From Ruania alba (GTDB lineage: Bacteria; Actinomycetota; Actinomycetes; Actinomycetales; Beutenbergiaceae): a stretch of 64,000 nucleotides of DNA. The notes beneath the pieces were generated by a model. The model did not search any database, was not told where the DNA came from, and worked only from the letters and a program-made list of their open reading frames with translations. This document shows positions 42,690-51,721 of the stretch, one piece after another. The translations under genes were made by a program, and so were the position numbers. The stretch lies in contig NZ_FNTX01000001.1 in the NCBI RefSeq assembly GCF_900105765.1, forward strand, positions 1 to 64,000, written 5' to 3'. Each line of letters starts with the position of its first letter. Position 1 is the first letter of the stretch.

Positions 42690-43817
42690 GTGAAGCTTGC
42701 ACTTGGCCGCCGTATGGCGGGTATCTCCGCGATCGGCGCGCTCGCGCTCACCCTCGCGGCCTGTGGCGACAGTGCCTCTGGTGACGGCGACGGCACCACC
42801 GACAGCACCGACAGCAGCGAAGGCAGCGAGCTGTCCGGCACCATCGCCGGCTCCGGCGCGAGCTCCCAGGAGAACGCGGTGCAGGGCTGGCTGGCCGGCT
42901 TCATGGAGGCCAACCCGGGCGCGAACGTCACCTATGACCCGACGGGCTCGGGCACCGGCCGCGAGCAGTTCATCAACGGCACCGTCCAGTTCGCCGGATC
43001 CGACGCCGCCCTGGACGGCGAGGAGCTCACCGCTGCGCAGGAGCGGTGCGGCGGCGACGTCATCGAGCTGCCGCTCTACATCAGCCCGATCGCCGTGGTC
43101 TACAACATCCCTGACCTGAACGACACCAACATCAACCTCGGTCCGGACACCATCGCCGGCATCTTCAACGGTGATATCACCAACTGGAACGACCCCGCGA
43201 TCGTCGAGGCCAACCCCGACATCGAACTTCCCGACCTGGAGATCGTCCCGGTCAACCGTTCCGACGACTCGGGCACCACCGAGAACTTCACCGAGTACCT
43301 CGCCGCGGCCGCACCCGAGGTCTGGACCCACGAGCCGTCCGGCCTGTGGCCGGTCGAGGGAACCCAGTCCGGTGCGCAGACCTCCGGTGTGCTCGGTGTG
43401 GTCGAGGGCGCCGAAGGCACCATCGGCTACGTCGACGCCTCCCGCGTCGGTGAGCTGGGCAGCGTGGCGGTCGGCGTGGGCGACGAGTTCGTGCCCTTCT
43501 CCCCGGAGGCCGCCGCGAACGTCGTGGACGTCTCCCCGGCCGCCGAGGACGCGACCGACACGATCCTGACGATCGACCTGGCCCGCGACACTCAGGAGTC
43601 GGGCGCCTACCCGATCGTGCTGGTCTCCTACTCCCTCGCCTGCGGTACCTACGACAGCGAGGAGCACGCCTCGCTGGTTCAGGGCTACCTGACCTACGTG
43701 GCCAGCGAAGAGGGCCAGAACCGCGCCGCCCAGCCGGACGTCGCGGGTTCCGCCCCGATCTCCGAGGGCATGCGCGAGCGGGTGACCGCAGCGCTCGACA
43801 CCATCTCCGCCGGCTGA
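42690..43817 (+). CDS. pstS: Phosphate ABC transporter substrate-binding lipoprotein
   Basis: A 375-residue phosphate receptor. The signal peptide ends in the lipobox LTLAAC, followed by an Asp/Ser/Thr-rich linker. Phosphate-binding segments are visible as GSGASSQENAVQ, DPTGSGTGREQF, FAGSDAAL and NRSDDSGTTENF. GTG 42690 is preferred because GGGAACGACC precedes it; ATG 42678 is the in-frame alternative (379 residues). It is controlled by the upstream PHO box and separated from pstC by a strong hairpin. Confidence 0.95.
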   Translation: MKLALGRRMAGISAIGALALTLAACGDSASGDGDGTTDSTDSSEGSELSGTIAGSGASSQENAVQGWLAGFMEANPGANVTYDPTGSGTGREQFINGTVQFAGSDAALDGEELTAAQERCGGDVIELPLYISPIAVVYNIPDLNDTNINLGPDTIAGIFNGDITNWNDPAIVEANPDIELPDLEIVPVNRSDDSGTTENFTEYLAAAAPEVWTHEPSGLWPVEGTQSGAQTSGVLGVVEGAEGTIGYVDASRVGELGSVAVGVGDEFVPFSPEAAANVVDVSPAAEDATDTILTIDLARDTQESGAYPIVLVSYSLACGTYDSEEHASLVQGYLTYVASEEGQNRAAQPDVAGSAPISEGMRERVTAALDTISAG

Positions 43818-43833
43818 TCCAGCGCTACTCTCA

Positions 43834-43881
43834 CCTCAGGCGGGTCGGCAGTGGCGATCGCCACCGCCGACCCGCCTGAGG
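43834..43881 (+). terminator. Long intercistronic hairpin between pstS and pstC
   Basis: CCTCAGGCGGGTCGGC pairs with GCCGACCCGCCTGAGG (16 bp), separated by single unpaired bases from a second stem GTGGC/GCCAC around the GATC centre. The near-perfect 48-nt stem may partly terminate transcription or protect the pstS message, giving more PstS than PstCAB. Confidence 0.7.
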
Positions 43882-43912
43882 CACGTTTCCACTCGTAGAC
43901 GACGGAGGAACT

Positions 43913-44884
43913 GTGGCAACCACCACGCCCCCGCAGGATCGGACCAGGCCGGCGCGCGCCGAGCACGCGCCGGGACGGCTCGGGAATGTCATCTTCAAGG
44001 GCATCTCCACCACCAGTGGCGTGATGATCCTGGTGACGCTGGCCGCCGTGGCGATCTTCCTGCTGTATCGCGCCTGGCCGGCGTTGGTGGCGAACGCCGA
44101 GGAGTTCGCCGACGTCAACTTCATCGACGGCAATCTCTGGGCCTGGGTGGCGCCACTGCTGTTCGGTACCGTGCTCGCCTCGATCATCGCCCTGCTCGTG
44201 GCCCTGCCGTTGAGCATCGGGATCGCGCTGTTCATCTCGCACTACGCCCCACGGCGGCTCGCGCAGCTGCTCGGCTACATCATCGACCTGCTCGCCGCCA
44301 TCCCCTCGGTGATCGTCGGGCTGTGGGGAGCCAGCTGGTTGATGCCGCTGGTGGACCCGCTCTTCACCTGGTTGAGCTCGAACCTCGGGTTCATCCCCCT
44401 GTTTGCCGACTACACCCCGCCGGCCCGGAACATCACCACCGGTGGCCTGGTGCTCGCGATCATGATCGTGCCGATCATCACGGCGACCATTCGTGAAGTG
44501 TTCCTGCAGACCCCGCGCCTGCACGAAGAGGCCTCGCTGGCGCTCGGTTCCACCCGCTGGGAGATGATCCGCCAGGCGGTGCTGCCGTTCGGACGCTCCG
44601 GCATCATCTCCGCCGCCATGCTTGGCCTCGGCCGTGCGCTCGGCGAGACGATGGCGATCCTGCTGATCCTCTCACCGGGATACTCCATCAACCTCAACCT
44701 GCTTCAGGCCGGTCAGCACAACACCATCGCGGCGAACATCGCCCTGCACTTCCCGGAGTCCAGCGGGATCGCCGTCGACGCGCTGATCGCCTCCGGGCTC
44801 ATCCTGTTCGCGGTGACCTTCGGGGTCAATCTCCTCGCCCGCTGGATCATCAACCGTCGCGCCGAGTTCTCCGGAGCCAACTGA
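43913..44884 (+). CDS. pstC: Phosphate ABC transporter permease PstC
   Basis: A 323-residue membrane subunit, GTG start after GGAGGA. Six helices from MILVTLAAVAIFLLYRAWPA to GLILFAVTFGVNLLARWI. PSVIVGLWG and the EAA-type loop LHEEASLALGSTRWEMIRQA are PstC signatures. It forms the phosphate channel with PstA, whose ATG overlaps the pstC stop by one base. Confidence 0.95.
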   Translation: MATTTPPQDRTRPARAEHAPGRLGNVIFKGISTTSGVMILVTLAAVAIFLLYRAWPALVANAEEFADVNFIDGNLWAWVAPLLFGTVLASIIALLVALPLSIGIALFISHYAPRRLAQLLGYIIDLLAAIPSVIVGLWGASWLMPLVDPLFTWLSSNLGFIPLFADYTPPARNITTGGLVLAIMIVPIITATIREVFLQTPRLHEEASLALGSTRWEMIRQAVLPFGRSGIISAAMLGLGRALGETMAILLILSPGYSINLNLLQAGQHNTIAANIALHFPESSGIAVDALIASGLILFAVTFGVNLLARWIINRRAEFSGAN

Positions 44885-45933
44885 TGACCGTCGCAGCACC
44901 TCCCGTCCCCACCCGGCGCACCCGGCGGCTGCCCGGGTGGGCGCCGTACGCCATCCTTGCGGCCTCGCTCGCCGCGACCGCCGGGATCCTGCTCGCGCTC
45001 GACGCGTTGAGCATCGCCTCGTTCTTCTTCGTGGGAGCGATCGTCTACGCCGTCGCCATCACCGTCACCTCCACCGTGGTGGAGGGGCGACGGTGGGCGA
45101 ACGATCGCCTCGCGACGACACTGGTGACCTTCGCCTTCCTGCTGGCGGTCATCCCGCTGATTTCCCTGCTGTGGATCGTGGTGGGTGACGGCATCAAGCG
45201 GTTCGGCCCGACCTTCCTCACCACGGACATGGTGGGCATCTTCGGCTCGATGGTCGAAGGTGGTGTGGCACACGCGATCGTCGGCACCGTCTACGTCACC
45301 GGGATCGCCGGCATCATCTCGGTCCCCTTGGGGATCTTCACGGCCATCTATCTGGTCGAATACGGCGGCGGCCCGATCAAGCGAGGGATCACCCTGCTTG
45401 TCGACGTGATGACGGGCATCCCGTCCATCGTGGCCGGTCTGTTTGCCTACACCGCGTTCCTGGTGCTCTTCGGATCGGCGTACAAGTCGGCCCTCATCGG
45501 TGGTATCGCCCTTGCGGTTCTGATGACGCCCTACGTCATCCGCAGCGTCGAGGAGATGCTGAAGCTGGTGCCGAACGAGCTCCGCGAGGCCTCCTACGCG
45601 CTCGGCGTGCCGAAGTGGCTGACGATCGTCAAGGTGGTGCTGCGCACCGCCGTCGCCGGCATCACCTCCGGCATCATGATCGCCACCGCCCGCGTGATCG
45701 GTGAGACGGCGCCGCTGCTCGTGACCGTCGGGACCATCCAGGCGATGAACTGGAACCCCGTGGACGGGCGAATCGAAACCCTCCCGGTCTTCGTGTTCCG
45801 CCAGTACGCGCAGGGAGGTGAGGCCGCCGACCGGGCCTGGGCCGGCGCGCTCACCCTGCTCCTGATCGTGATGCTGCTCAACCTCATCGGCCGCCTGGTG
45901 AGCAAGTTCTTCTCCCCCCAGGGTGGACGATGA
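44884..45933 (+). CDS. pstA: Phosphate ABC transporter permease PstA
   Basis: A 349-residue permease. Beyond the usual six helices it has an N-terminal extension with two additional helices (APYAILAASLAATAGILLAL, ASFFFVGAIVYAVAITV), a form common in actinobacteria. The core shows VPLGIFTAIYLVEYGGG, GIPSIVAGLFAY, the EAA loop LREASYALGVPKWLTIVKVV and RVIGETAPLL. Confidence 0.95.
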   Translation: MTVAAPPVPTRRTRRLPGWAPYAILAASLAATAGILLALDALSIASFFFVGAIVYAVAITVTSTVVEGRRWANDRLATTLVTFAFLLAVIPLISLLWIVVGDGIKRFGPTFLTTDMVGIFGSMVEGGVAHAIVGTVYVTGIAGIISVPLGIFTAIYLVEYGGGPIKRGITLLVDVMTGIPSIVAGLFAYTAFLVLFGSAYKSALIGGIALAVLMTPYVIRSVEEMLKLVPNELREASYALGVPKWLTIVKVVLRTAVAGITSGIMIATARVIGETAPLLVTVGTIQAMNWNPVDGRIETLPVFVFRQYAQGGEAADRAWAGALTLLLIVMLLNLIGRLVSKFFSPQGGR

Positions 45934-46026
45934 TGACTGACCATGCTGGCCGCGTTGGCCACCCTGCCCCCTCGCCCCGCTGCTCCCGCCGCGCGACCCT
46001 CGCGGCCCCTTCCGGAAGGACTGCCC

Positions 46027-46806
46027 GTGTCTAAGCGAATCGACGTCAGCGACCTGAACGTCTACTACGGCGACTTCATGGCCGTCGAGGGCGTCAACAT
46101 GACCATCGAGGCACGCTCGGTCACGGCGCTGATCGGGCCCTCAGGCTGCGGCAAGTCCACCTTCCTGCGCACCCTGAACCGGATGCACGAGGTGATCCCC
46201 GGCGCCCGCGTGAAGGGCAAGGCGGTGATGGACGGGTACGACCTGTACGGCCCGGGGGTGGACCCGGTGGAGGTGCGCCGGCAGATCGGCATGGTGTTCC
46301 AGCGCCCGAACCCGTTCCCCACGATGTCCATCGCGGACAACGTGCTGGCCGGGGTGAAGCTGAACAACCGCCGGATCTCCAAGTCCGGCGCTGCCGACCT
46401 GGTGGAGCGTTCCCTCACCGGGGCTAACCTCTGGAATGAGGTGAAGGACCGGCTGGAACGCCCCGGTTCCTCGCTCTCCGGTGGCCAGCAGCAGCGCCTG
46501 TGCATCGCCCGGGCGATCGCCGTGCAGCCGGACGTCCTGCTGATGGACGAGCCGTGCTCCGCGCTGGACCCGATCTCCACCCTGGCCATCGAGGAACTGA
46601 TCCACGAGCTGAAGAACGACTACACGATCGTGATCGTCACGCACAACATGCAGCAGGCCGCACGCGTCTCGGACCGCACCGGTTTCTTCAACATCGAGGG
46701 GACGGGCAAGCCGGGCCGCCTCATCGAGATGGACGAGACCACCACGATGTTCTCCTCACCGTCGGTCAAGGCCACGGAGGACTACATCTCGGGCCGCTTC
46801 GGCTGA
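46027..46806 (+). CDS. pstB: Phosphate ABC transporter ATP-binding protein
   Basis: A 259-residue ATPase that powers PstSCA. Walker A is GPSGCGKST (residues 37-45), the signature is LSGGQQQRL, Walker B is [12 protein letters not shown], and the switch histidine is in [11 protein letters not shown] 46027 follows GGAAGGA and gives the family N-terminus; the open frame to 45943 is unlikely. The 93 bp between pstA and this start contain no further gene. Confidence 0.96.
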   Translation: MSKRIDVSDLNVYYGDFMAVEGVNMTIEARSVTALIGPSGCGKSTFLRTLNRMHEVIPGARVKGKAVMDGYDLYGPGVDPVEVRRQIGMVFQRPNPFPTMSIADNVLAGVKLNNRRISKSGAADLVERSLTGANLWNEVKDRLERPGSSLSGGQQQRLCIARAIAVQPDVLLMDEPCSALDPISTLAIEELIHELKNDYTIVIVTHNMQQAARVSDRTGFFNIEGTGKPGRLIEMDETTTMFSSPSVKATEDYISGRFG

Positions 46807-46851
46807 GGCGCCCGCACGACCGAGGGGACCGGGGAGTACCGGAGGGGTACG

Positions 46852-46888
46852 ACGAAGGGCCGCACGCAGACTGCGTGCGGCCCTTCGT
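46852..46888. terminator. Bidirectional terminator after pstB
   Basis: A perfect 16-bp stem, ACGAAGGGCCGCACGC/GCGTGCGGCCCTTCGT, with a five-base loop between convergent genes. On the plus strand a short TC tail follows. Confidence 0.85.
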
Positions 46889-46907
46889 TCACGTTCAGCG
46901 GGGCTGA

Positions 46908-47363
46908 TCAGAGGCCGGAGCCCTCGAAGGATTCGGTGGTCGTGGTGCCGTCGTTCAGGTAGACGATGCACAGCACCTCGCGGTCGTTCGCCTGGTCCCA
47001 GGTCTCCTGGGTCGGCGCGATGAAGTTCCCAAACAGCGCCGACTCCTGGTAGGGGGTGCCGACGAAGTTCTCGAACTCGCTCATGCATCCTTCTTCGGCA
47101 GCAGTCTGCACACCGTCGTTGCCGGGGAAGTCGCCGTCCGGCAGGTCGAACTTGTGGAAGAACTGCGCGTCGTGCTCCTCGGAGCAGTCCACAGTGGGGA
47201 TCTCGGTGATTTCGTCGCTCTGCAGGTCGGCGATCTGCGTGCACTCGCCCACCTCAGCGGTGGCGACCTGGCCGCCGAGAAGACTGCAGGCGCTCATCGA
47301 GACGGCCACGCCGACCACGCCGACGGCGGCCAGTGCAGAGCGTGTGATGGCACGGGTGTTCAT
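46908..47363 (-). CDS. Septum_form-type secreted lipoprotein
   Basis: A 151-residue protein starting at ATG 47363 with GGGGAG upstream. The signal peptide has the lipobox-like VSMSAC. The mature domain has four cysteines and the pattern VGECTQIAD...VDCSEEHDAQFF..., typical of the Septum_form (PF13845-like) domain found in actinobacterial envelope proteins. It ends with VLCIVYLNDG. The precise role is unknown; the domain name derives from a cell-division-associated protein. Confidence 0.8.
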   Translation of the reverse strand: MNTRAITRSALAAVGVVGVAVSMSACSLLGGQVATAEVGECTQIADLQSDEITEIPTVDCSEEHDAQFFHKFDLPDGDFPGNDGVQTAAEEGCMSEFENFVGTPYQESALFGNFIAPTQETWDQANDREVLCIVYLNDGTTTTESFEGSGL

Positions 47364-47484
47364 GGTCTCTCCCCAAGTCATGGTGCTCCGGGATCGGATA
47401 CCCCCGGAACTCGTGGCTTTAGCCTAAGGGAATTTCCGTGGCCGTTGCGCCGCTCGTGGTGGGCTGAACTCCCCATCCGGTGTC

Positions 47485-48477
47485 TCACATGAACAGCGAG
47501 AACACCAGGTACAGCAGCGCTGCCACGCATCCGGCGGCCGGGATGGTGAGCACCCACGCGGCACCGATGGTGCGGGCCACCCCCCAGCGCACGGCGGAGA
47601 GTCGCTTGGTGGCGCCCACCCCCATGATCGCTGAGGTGATCGTGTGCGTCGTCGAGATAGGAGCATGCAGCACGAAGGCGGTGCTGTAGAGCACGCCGGC
47701 GGCGACCGACTCCGCCACGAAACCGCGCGCAGGGTCCAGCTCGATCACCCGCCGGCCGAGGGTACGCATGATCCGCCAGCCGCCGGAGTAGGTGCCCAGG
47801 GAGATCGCACTCGCGGCGGCGAGTTTCACCCACAGCGGGATCTCGTAGTCGCTCTGCAGCCCGCCGGCCACCAGGGCGAGCACGATCACCCCCATCGTCT
47901 TCTGCGCGTCCTGCAGGCCGTGCCCGAGCGCCATCGCGGCGGCCGAGACGGTCTGCGCGAGCCGGAACCGGCGCGTGGTGCGGCCCGGGGCAGCGTTCCG
48001 GACCACCCAGAGCACCCCCACCATGACCACGTAGGCGATCAGGAAGCCGACCAGCGGTGAAGCAATCATCGGGATGGCGACCTTGTCGAGGATCACGCTC
48101 CAGTGCACCGTCGCGGCGGAGGCGACGCCGGCACCGGTCAAGCCACCGATCAGGGCGTGCGAGGAGGAGGATGGCAGTCCCTTCCACCATGTGATGAGGT
48201 TCCACGCGATCGCACCGAGCAGCCCGGCGAGGACCACCACGAGCCCGGCGCTGCCGAGGGGGGCGTCGATGATCCCGCTGCCGATGGTCTCCGCCACGCC
48301 CGTGCCCAGCAGGGCACCGACGAAGTTCATGACGGCGGCCAGCACCAGGGCAGCATGGGGCGTGAGTGCGCGGGTGGAGACTGAGGTCGCGATCGCGTTC
48401 GCGGCGTCGTGGAAGCCGTTCGTGTAGTCGAACGTGAGGGCGATGACCACCACGAGGAGGACGAGGGCGAGCTCCAC
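47485..48477 (-). CDS. pit: Inorganic phosphate transporter, PiT family
   Basis: A 330-residue low-affinity phosphate permease with about ten helices. Both duplicated PiT signatures are present: FDYTNGFHDAANAIATSVST near the N-terminus and MALGHGLQDAQKTMGVIVLA in the second half. SSSSHALIGGLTGAG and STTHTITSAIMGVGATKR complete the paired motifs. The start is GTG at 48477, 4 bp after the DUF47 gene, so the two form an operon. Confidence 0.95.
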   Translation of the reverse strand: MELALVLLVVVIALTFDYTNGFHDAANAIATSVSTRALTPHAALVLAAVMNFVGALLGTGVAETIGSGIIDAPLGSAGLVVVLAGLLGAIAWNLITWWKGLPSSSSHALIGGLTGAGVASAATVHWSVILDKVAIPMIASPLVGFLIAYVVMVGVLWVVRNAAPGRTTRRFRLAQTVSAAAMALGHGLQDAQKTMGVIVLALVAGGLQSDYEIPLWVKLAAASAISLGTYSGGWRIMRTLGRRVIELDPARGFVAESVAAGVLYSTAFVLHAPISTTHTITSAIMGVGATKRLSAVRWGVARTIGAAWVLTIPAAGCVAALLYLVFSLFM

Positions 48478-48481
48478 CGGT

Positions 48482-49123
48482 TCAGGATTCCTTGAGGAAG
48501 AGGGCCTCGACCTGGTGCGCGACCGTCTCGAAGGAGTCAGCGGCTTGCTCCAGGGTGTCGATCACATCCTTGAGCTTGACCATCTCGATCACCGCGGCGG
48601 GGCTCTCCTGGTACTTCGGGCTCTGGAACAGCAGCGCCAGCAAGTCTCGGTAGGCCCGGTCGGCCTCGTTCTCCAGCCGGTTGATCTCGATCCAGTAGGC
48701 CCGGACCTCCTCGCCCATGGTGCGCAGCTTCGGCATCACGTCCGCGGTCAGCTCGGCCGCCCGCTGCAGGGTCGCCACCTGGGTGCCCACCTCCTCCGGC
48801 AGGTCGTCCACCTGGTAGAGAACGATCAGGTCTCCGGCCGCTTCCATGGCGTCCATGCAGTCGTCCAGGGCCGAGGCGAGGCGGTAGATGTCGTCTCGGT
48901 CGAAGGGCGTCACGAACGTCTGGTTCAGCCGTCGCATGATCTCGTGCGCCGACTGGTCCGCCTCGTGCTCGGCATCACGGAGGCGTTCGGCGAATCGCAG
49001 TCGGTCCGGCGGGGGAGCGGCGATGAGCTGAGCGAGCAGGTCTGCGCCCACCACCAGCTGGCTCCCCGAGGCGGCGAAGAGGTCGAAGAACGCGACGTCA
49101 CGCGGGGTCAGGCGAAAGCGCAC
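48482..49123 (-). CDS. DUF47 (PhoU-like) regulator of the PiT transporter
   Basis: A 213-residue all-helical protein of the DUF47 family, which pairs with PiT transporters. It starts VRFRLTPRDVAFFDLFAASG at GTG 49123 behind GGGAG. The frame extends to 49156, but conserved sequence begins here. Acidic metal-binding motifs of PhoU type are visible (EHEADQSAHEIM, ENEADRAY). It probably modulates phosphate uptake by the transporter encoded directly downstream. Confidence 0.92.
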   Translation of the reverse strand: MRFRLTPRDVAFFDLFAASGSQLVVGADLLAQLIAAPPPDRLRFAERLRDAEHEADQSAHEIMRRLNQTFVTPFDRDDIYRLASALDDCMDAMEAAGDLIVLYQVDDLPEEVGTQVATLQRAAELTADVMPKLRTMGEEVRAYWIEINRLENEADRAYRDLLALLFQSPKYQESPAAVIEMVKLKDVIDTLEQAADSFETVAHQVEALFLKES

Positions 49124-49168
49124 CGCGGCTCCCAGAGGATCGGACAACGCGAACAAGCGAGGGCAAGA

Positions 49169-49196
49169 GTGAACGCGAACAGGCTAGAGCATGAAC
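49169..49196 (-). promoter_or_regulatory. Weak PHO-box-like repeats upstream of DUF47-pit
   Basis: On the minus strand GTTCAT (49196-49191) and GTTCAC (49174-49169) are 22 bases apart, the period of two PHO units, with GTTCGC directly before the second. The unit between is not conserved. The rest of the 288-bp gap to glnR shows nothing I can name. Confidence 0.25.
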
Positions 49197-49411
49197 GTGA
49201 CGGAGCGGGAGCCTGCCCGGAGTGAGGACGTCGGGCCGCCCAGCGCCTGACGGCGCGAAGGCCGCTCGAAGCGGCAAATGTTGGAGCCCGGGGCTAGTGC
49301 GACCCGACGTCGCCGCCCAGTGTGACATATGCCGTGGGGGTGCACGAAAGTGCCGCCGACCTCGGCCGTGACGAGGTGCCGCCGACGCCATCACCGGAGT
49401 TTTCCCAGCCC

Positions 49412-50119
49412 TCAGTCGTCGGAGTCGCCGGCACTGTCCGCGATGTGCCGAGGCAGGTCGAACCGGTAGCCCACGTTGCGCACCGTGCCGATCATCTGGT
49501 CGTGCTCCGGGCCGAGCTTGGCCCGCAGGCGCCGGATGTGCACGTCCACGGTGCGGGTGCCGCCGAAGTAGTCGTAGCCCCACACCTCCTGCAGCAGCTG
49601 AGCCCGGGTGAACACCCGGCCGGGATGCTGGCTGAGGTACTTGAGCAGCTCGAACTCCTTGAACGTGAGGTCGAGCGCCTGGCCGCGCAACCGCGCCGTG
49701 TACCCACCGGCGTCGATCGTCAGGTCGCCCACCTCGATCTGCTCCGGGTCGTCGCTCTCCCCGCCGAGCTGGGAGCGGCCGGCGACCAGGCGCAGGCGGG
49801 CGTCCACCTCGGCGGGTCCGGCGTCGGCCAGCACGATGTCGTCGGTGCCCCAGTCGGGGCGGACCACGGACAGGCCACCCTCTCCGAGCACGAGGATGAC
49901 CGGAACATCGATCCCGGTGGACCGCAGCAGCTGACAGGTGGCACGGGCACGAGCGAGATCCTGGCGGGCGTCGATCAGCACGACGTCCGAGTCGGGTGCG
50001 TCCAGCAGGGCGGCGGGCTCGGTCGGGACGACCCGCACCCGGTGGGTGAGCAGCGTCAATGCGGGAAGCACGCGGGCTGAGCCGCCGGCCTCGGACGTCA
50101 GCAGCAGAAGGTCCGCCAC
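49412..50119 (-). CDS. glnR: Orphan OmpR-type response regulator GlnR
   Basis: A 235-residue winged-helix regulator of nitrogen metabolism. The receiver domain is of the atypical GlnR kind: [40 protein letters not shown] and [20 protein letters not shown]. The DNA-binding domain is almost the GlnR consensus ([40 protein letters not shown]). Start GTG 50119 lies behind GGAGGAGG. No kinase gene is nearby. glnR, mshD, pst and pit are also clustered in mycobacteria, so the locus is conserved. Confidence 0.92.
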   Translation of the reverse strand: MADLLLLTSEAGGSARVLPALTLLTHRVRVVPTEPAALLDAPDSDVVLIDARQDLARARATCQLLRSTGIDVPVILVLGEGGLSVVRPDWGTDDIVLADAGPAEVDARLRLVAGRSQLGGESDDPEQIEVGDLTIDAGGYTARLRGQALDLTFKEFELLKYLSQHPGRVFTRAQLLQEVWGYDYFGGTRTVDVHIRRLRAKLGPEHDQMIGTVRNVGYRFDLPRHIADSAGDSDD

Positions 50120-50281
50120 AGGTCCTCCTCCGGTTGAAATCGTGTGCAACTCTATTGCAGGTCCGGGACCACCTCGTTCCCACCGCATGGAGCACCCCGA
50201 CTGCGACGCTCCTCACGGGTGAAGTCCTCGCACGCCTCGAGCGCAATGTGACACGATCAGCCACGTGAGGTGGAGCGGCGC

Positions 50282-51010
50282 ATGATCAGTGGAGCGTTCC
50301 GCGCCGTCGTCACGGCGGTGGCGGCAGCCGGTATCGGCATCACCGCCTTTGGCGACCGCCCGCTCCTGGTGGGCACGATCGCGGGCATCGTGACGGTGTT
50401 CGCCGTCGGGTGGCCCACGCTGCTCGGGCTCCCCGCGCGCCGTGGCGCGGTAGCCGTGCTACTCCTGACCGCTGCCGCCGGCCTGACGGCACTGCTGGTC
50501 TGGGAGGATCTGCTGTACGTGGCCGTGGCGTTGGGGCTCGGTGTGGTCGGTGCGTTCGTGCACGAGATGCTCCGACGGGACGGGCGCCCCCGTCTGGTGG
50601 AGTCCGTCTCCGGGGTGGTGACGGGCGCCGTCGTGGTGGCCTCCGCTGCCGGGTGGCTCGCCGTGGGCAGCGGACCGGTCGCCGTCGCCCTGCTCCTGGT
50701 CGGGGCCGTCACCCTGACGGCAGGCTCGGCCTGCACGGCGCTGCCGATCCCGGGGTGGCTCGGTTCGGCCACCACGATCGTGATCGCGGCCGCGGCAGGT
50801 CTGCTGGTCGGTTCGCTGATCGAGGCGGTCGGACTGCTCGCCGGTGGCCTGATCGGCCTCTCCGCCGGGGTGTTGATCGCCGCGGTGCACGCCCTGTTCG
50901 GGCAATTCCCCGCCTCCGGACGTCCGACGGCGGCCCTCGCCGCCGCGATGCTGCCGGTGGCCGTGTCCGGGGTGCCGGTCTATGTGCTCGGCCGGGTGCT
51001 GCTGGGCTGA
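50282..51010 (+). CDS. Hydrophobic conserved membrane protein of unknown function
   Basis: A 242-residue protein that is almost entirely membrane helices (about seven), rich in Ala, Val, Gly and Leu, with only short loops such as HEMLRRDGRPRLVES. ATG 50282 follows GGAG; GTG 50270 is an alternative. No recognised motif. It is divergent from glnR across a 162-bp gap and stands just before the nitrobindin-like gene. Confidence 0.75.
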   Translation: MISGAFRAVVTAVAAAGIGITAFGDRPLLVGTIAGIVTVFAVGWPTLLGLPARRGAVAVLLLTAAAGLTALLVWEDLLYVAVALGLGVVGAFVHEMLRRDGRPRLVESVSGVVTGAVVVASAAGWLAVGSGPVAVALLLVGAVTLTAGSACTALPIPGWLGSATTIVIAAAAGLLVGSLIEAVGLLAGGLIGLSAGVLIAAVHALFGQFPASGRPTAALAAAMLPVAVSGVPVYVLGRVLLG

Positions 51011-51028
51011 CGCCTAGACTGGGCTCCC

Positions 51029-51604
51029 ATGAGTTTCGCGATCCCTGACGGCCTCGCCCCGGAGACATACCCGCTCGCCTGGCTGCTGGGCACCTGGCGG
51101 GGGCCGGGCTTCCTCGGCTACCCGGGTATCGAGGAGCGGCCGATCCTGATGGAGGCCACGTTCACCTCCGACGGCGGCCCCTACCTCGCCTACACCTCCA
51201 CCACCTGGCTGCTCGAGAACCCGCCCGCATCCCTCGAGGGTGAGATCGACGTGGCCTCGCTGGAGGCAGGAGAGGTCTGGTCGACCGAGTCCGGACACTG
51301 GCGGGTTCCGCCCCAGGAGGGCGCATCCGACGCCGGCAGCGGGACGACCCCACCGGCCACCGAGCTCGAGGTGCTGCTCAGCGAACCGACCGGGCACGTC
51401 AGCGTCTACCTCGGTGTGGTGCAGGGCCCGCGGATCACACTCGCCACCGACCTGCTCGCTCGCACCGCCACCGCAGCCGAGATCACCGCCGCTCGGAGGA
51501 TGTACGGCATGGTCAACTCCGAGCTCATGTGGGCCACCGATCTGGCCGCGTTCGGGCAGGAGATGCAGTCCTACTCCTCCGGCCGCCTGCAGCGGCAGGA
51601 GTGA
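51029..51604 (+). CDS. Nitrobindin-like FABP-family protein lacking the usual heme histidine
   Basis: A 191-residue beta-barrel protein. The signature GxWxGxG is LLGTWRGPGFLGYPGIEE (residues 19-36). Related actinobacterial nitrobindins bind heme and isomerise peroxynitrite, using a histidine near the C-terminus in a GQxLQxH context. Here the corresponding segment reads FGQEMQSYSSGRLQRQE, with Tyr where the histidine is expected. It may bind heme through Tyr, bind another ligand, or be heme-free. Confidence 0.86.
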   Translation: MSFAIPDGLAPETYPLAWLLGTWRGPGFLGYPGIEERPILMEATFTSDGGPYLAYTSTTWLLENPPASLEGEIDVASLEAGEVWSTESGHWRVPPQEGASDAGSGTTPPATELEVLLSEPTGHVSVYLGVVQGPRITLATDLLARTATAAEITAARRMYGMVNSELMWATDLAAFGQEMQSYSSGRLQRQE

Positions 51605-51626
51605 ACGAGAGTATCGACGGTACTCA

Positions 51627-51658
51627 GCACACAGGTGCTGTATCGGGCACTTGTGTGC
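51627..51658 (+). terminator. Hairpin after the nitrobindin-like gene
   Basis: GCACACAGGTGC and GCACTTGTGTGC (11 of 12 paired) around an 8-base loop, 23 bases after the stop at 51604 and before the ygfZ gene. Confidence 0.5.
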
Positions 51659-51721
51659 TCAGGACAGTCGATTCTTCCGAGATCCTGGAATCACCACGAT
51701 GCAGGGAGTGTTGAGGTGTCC

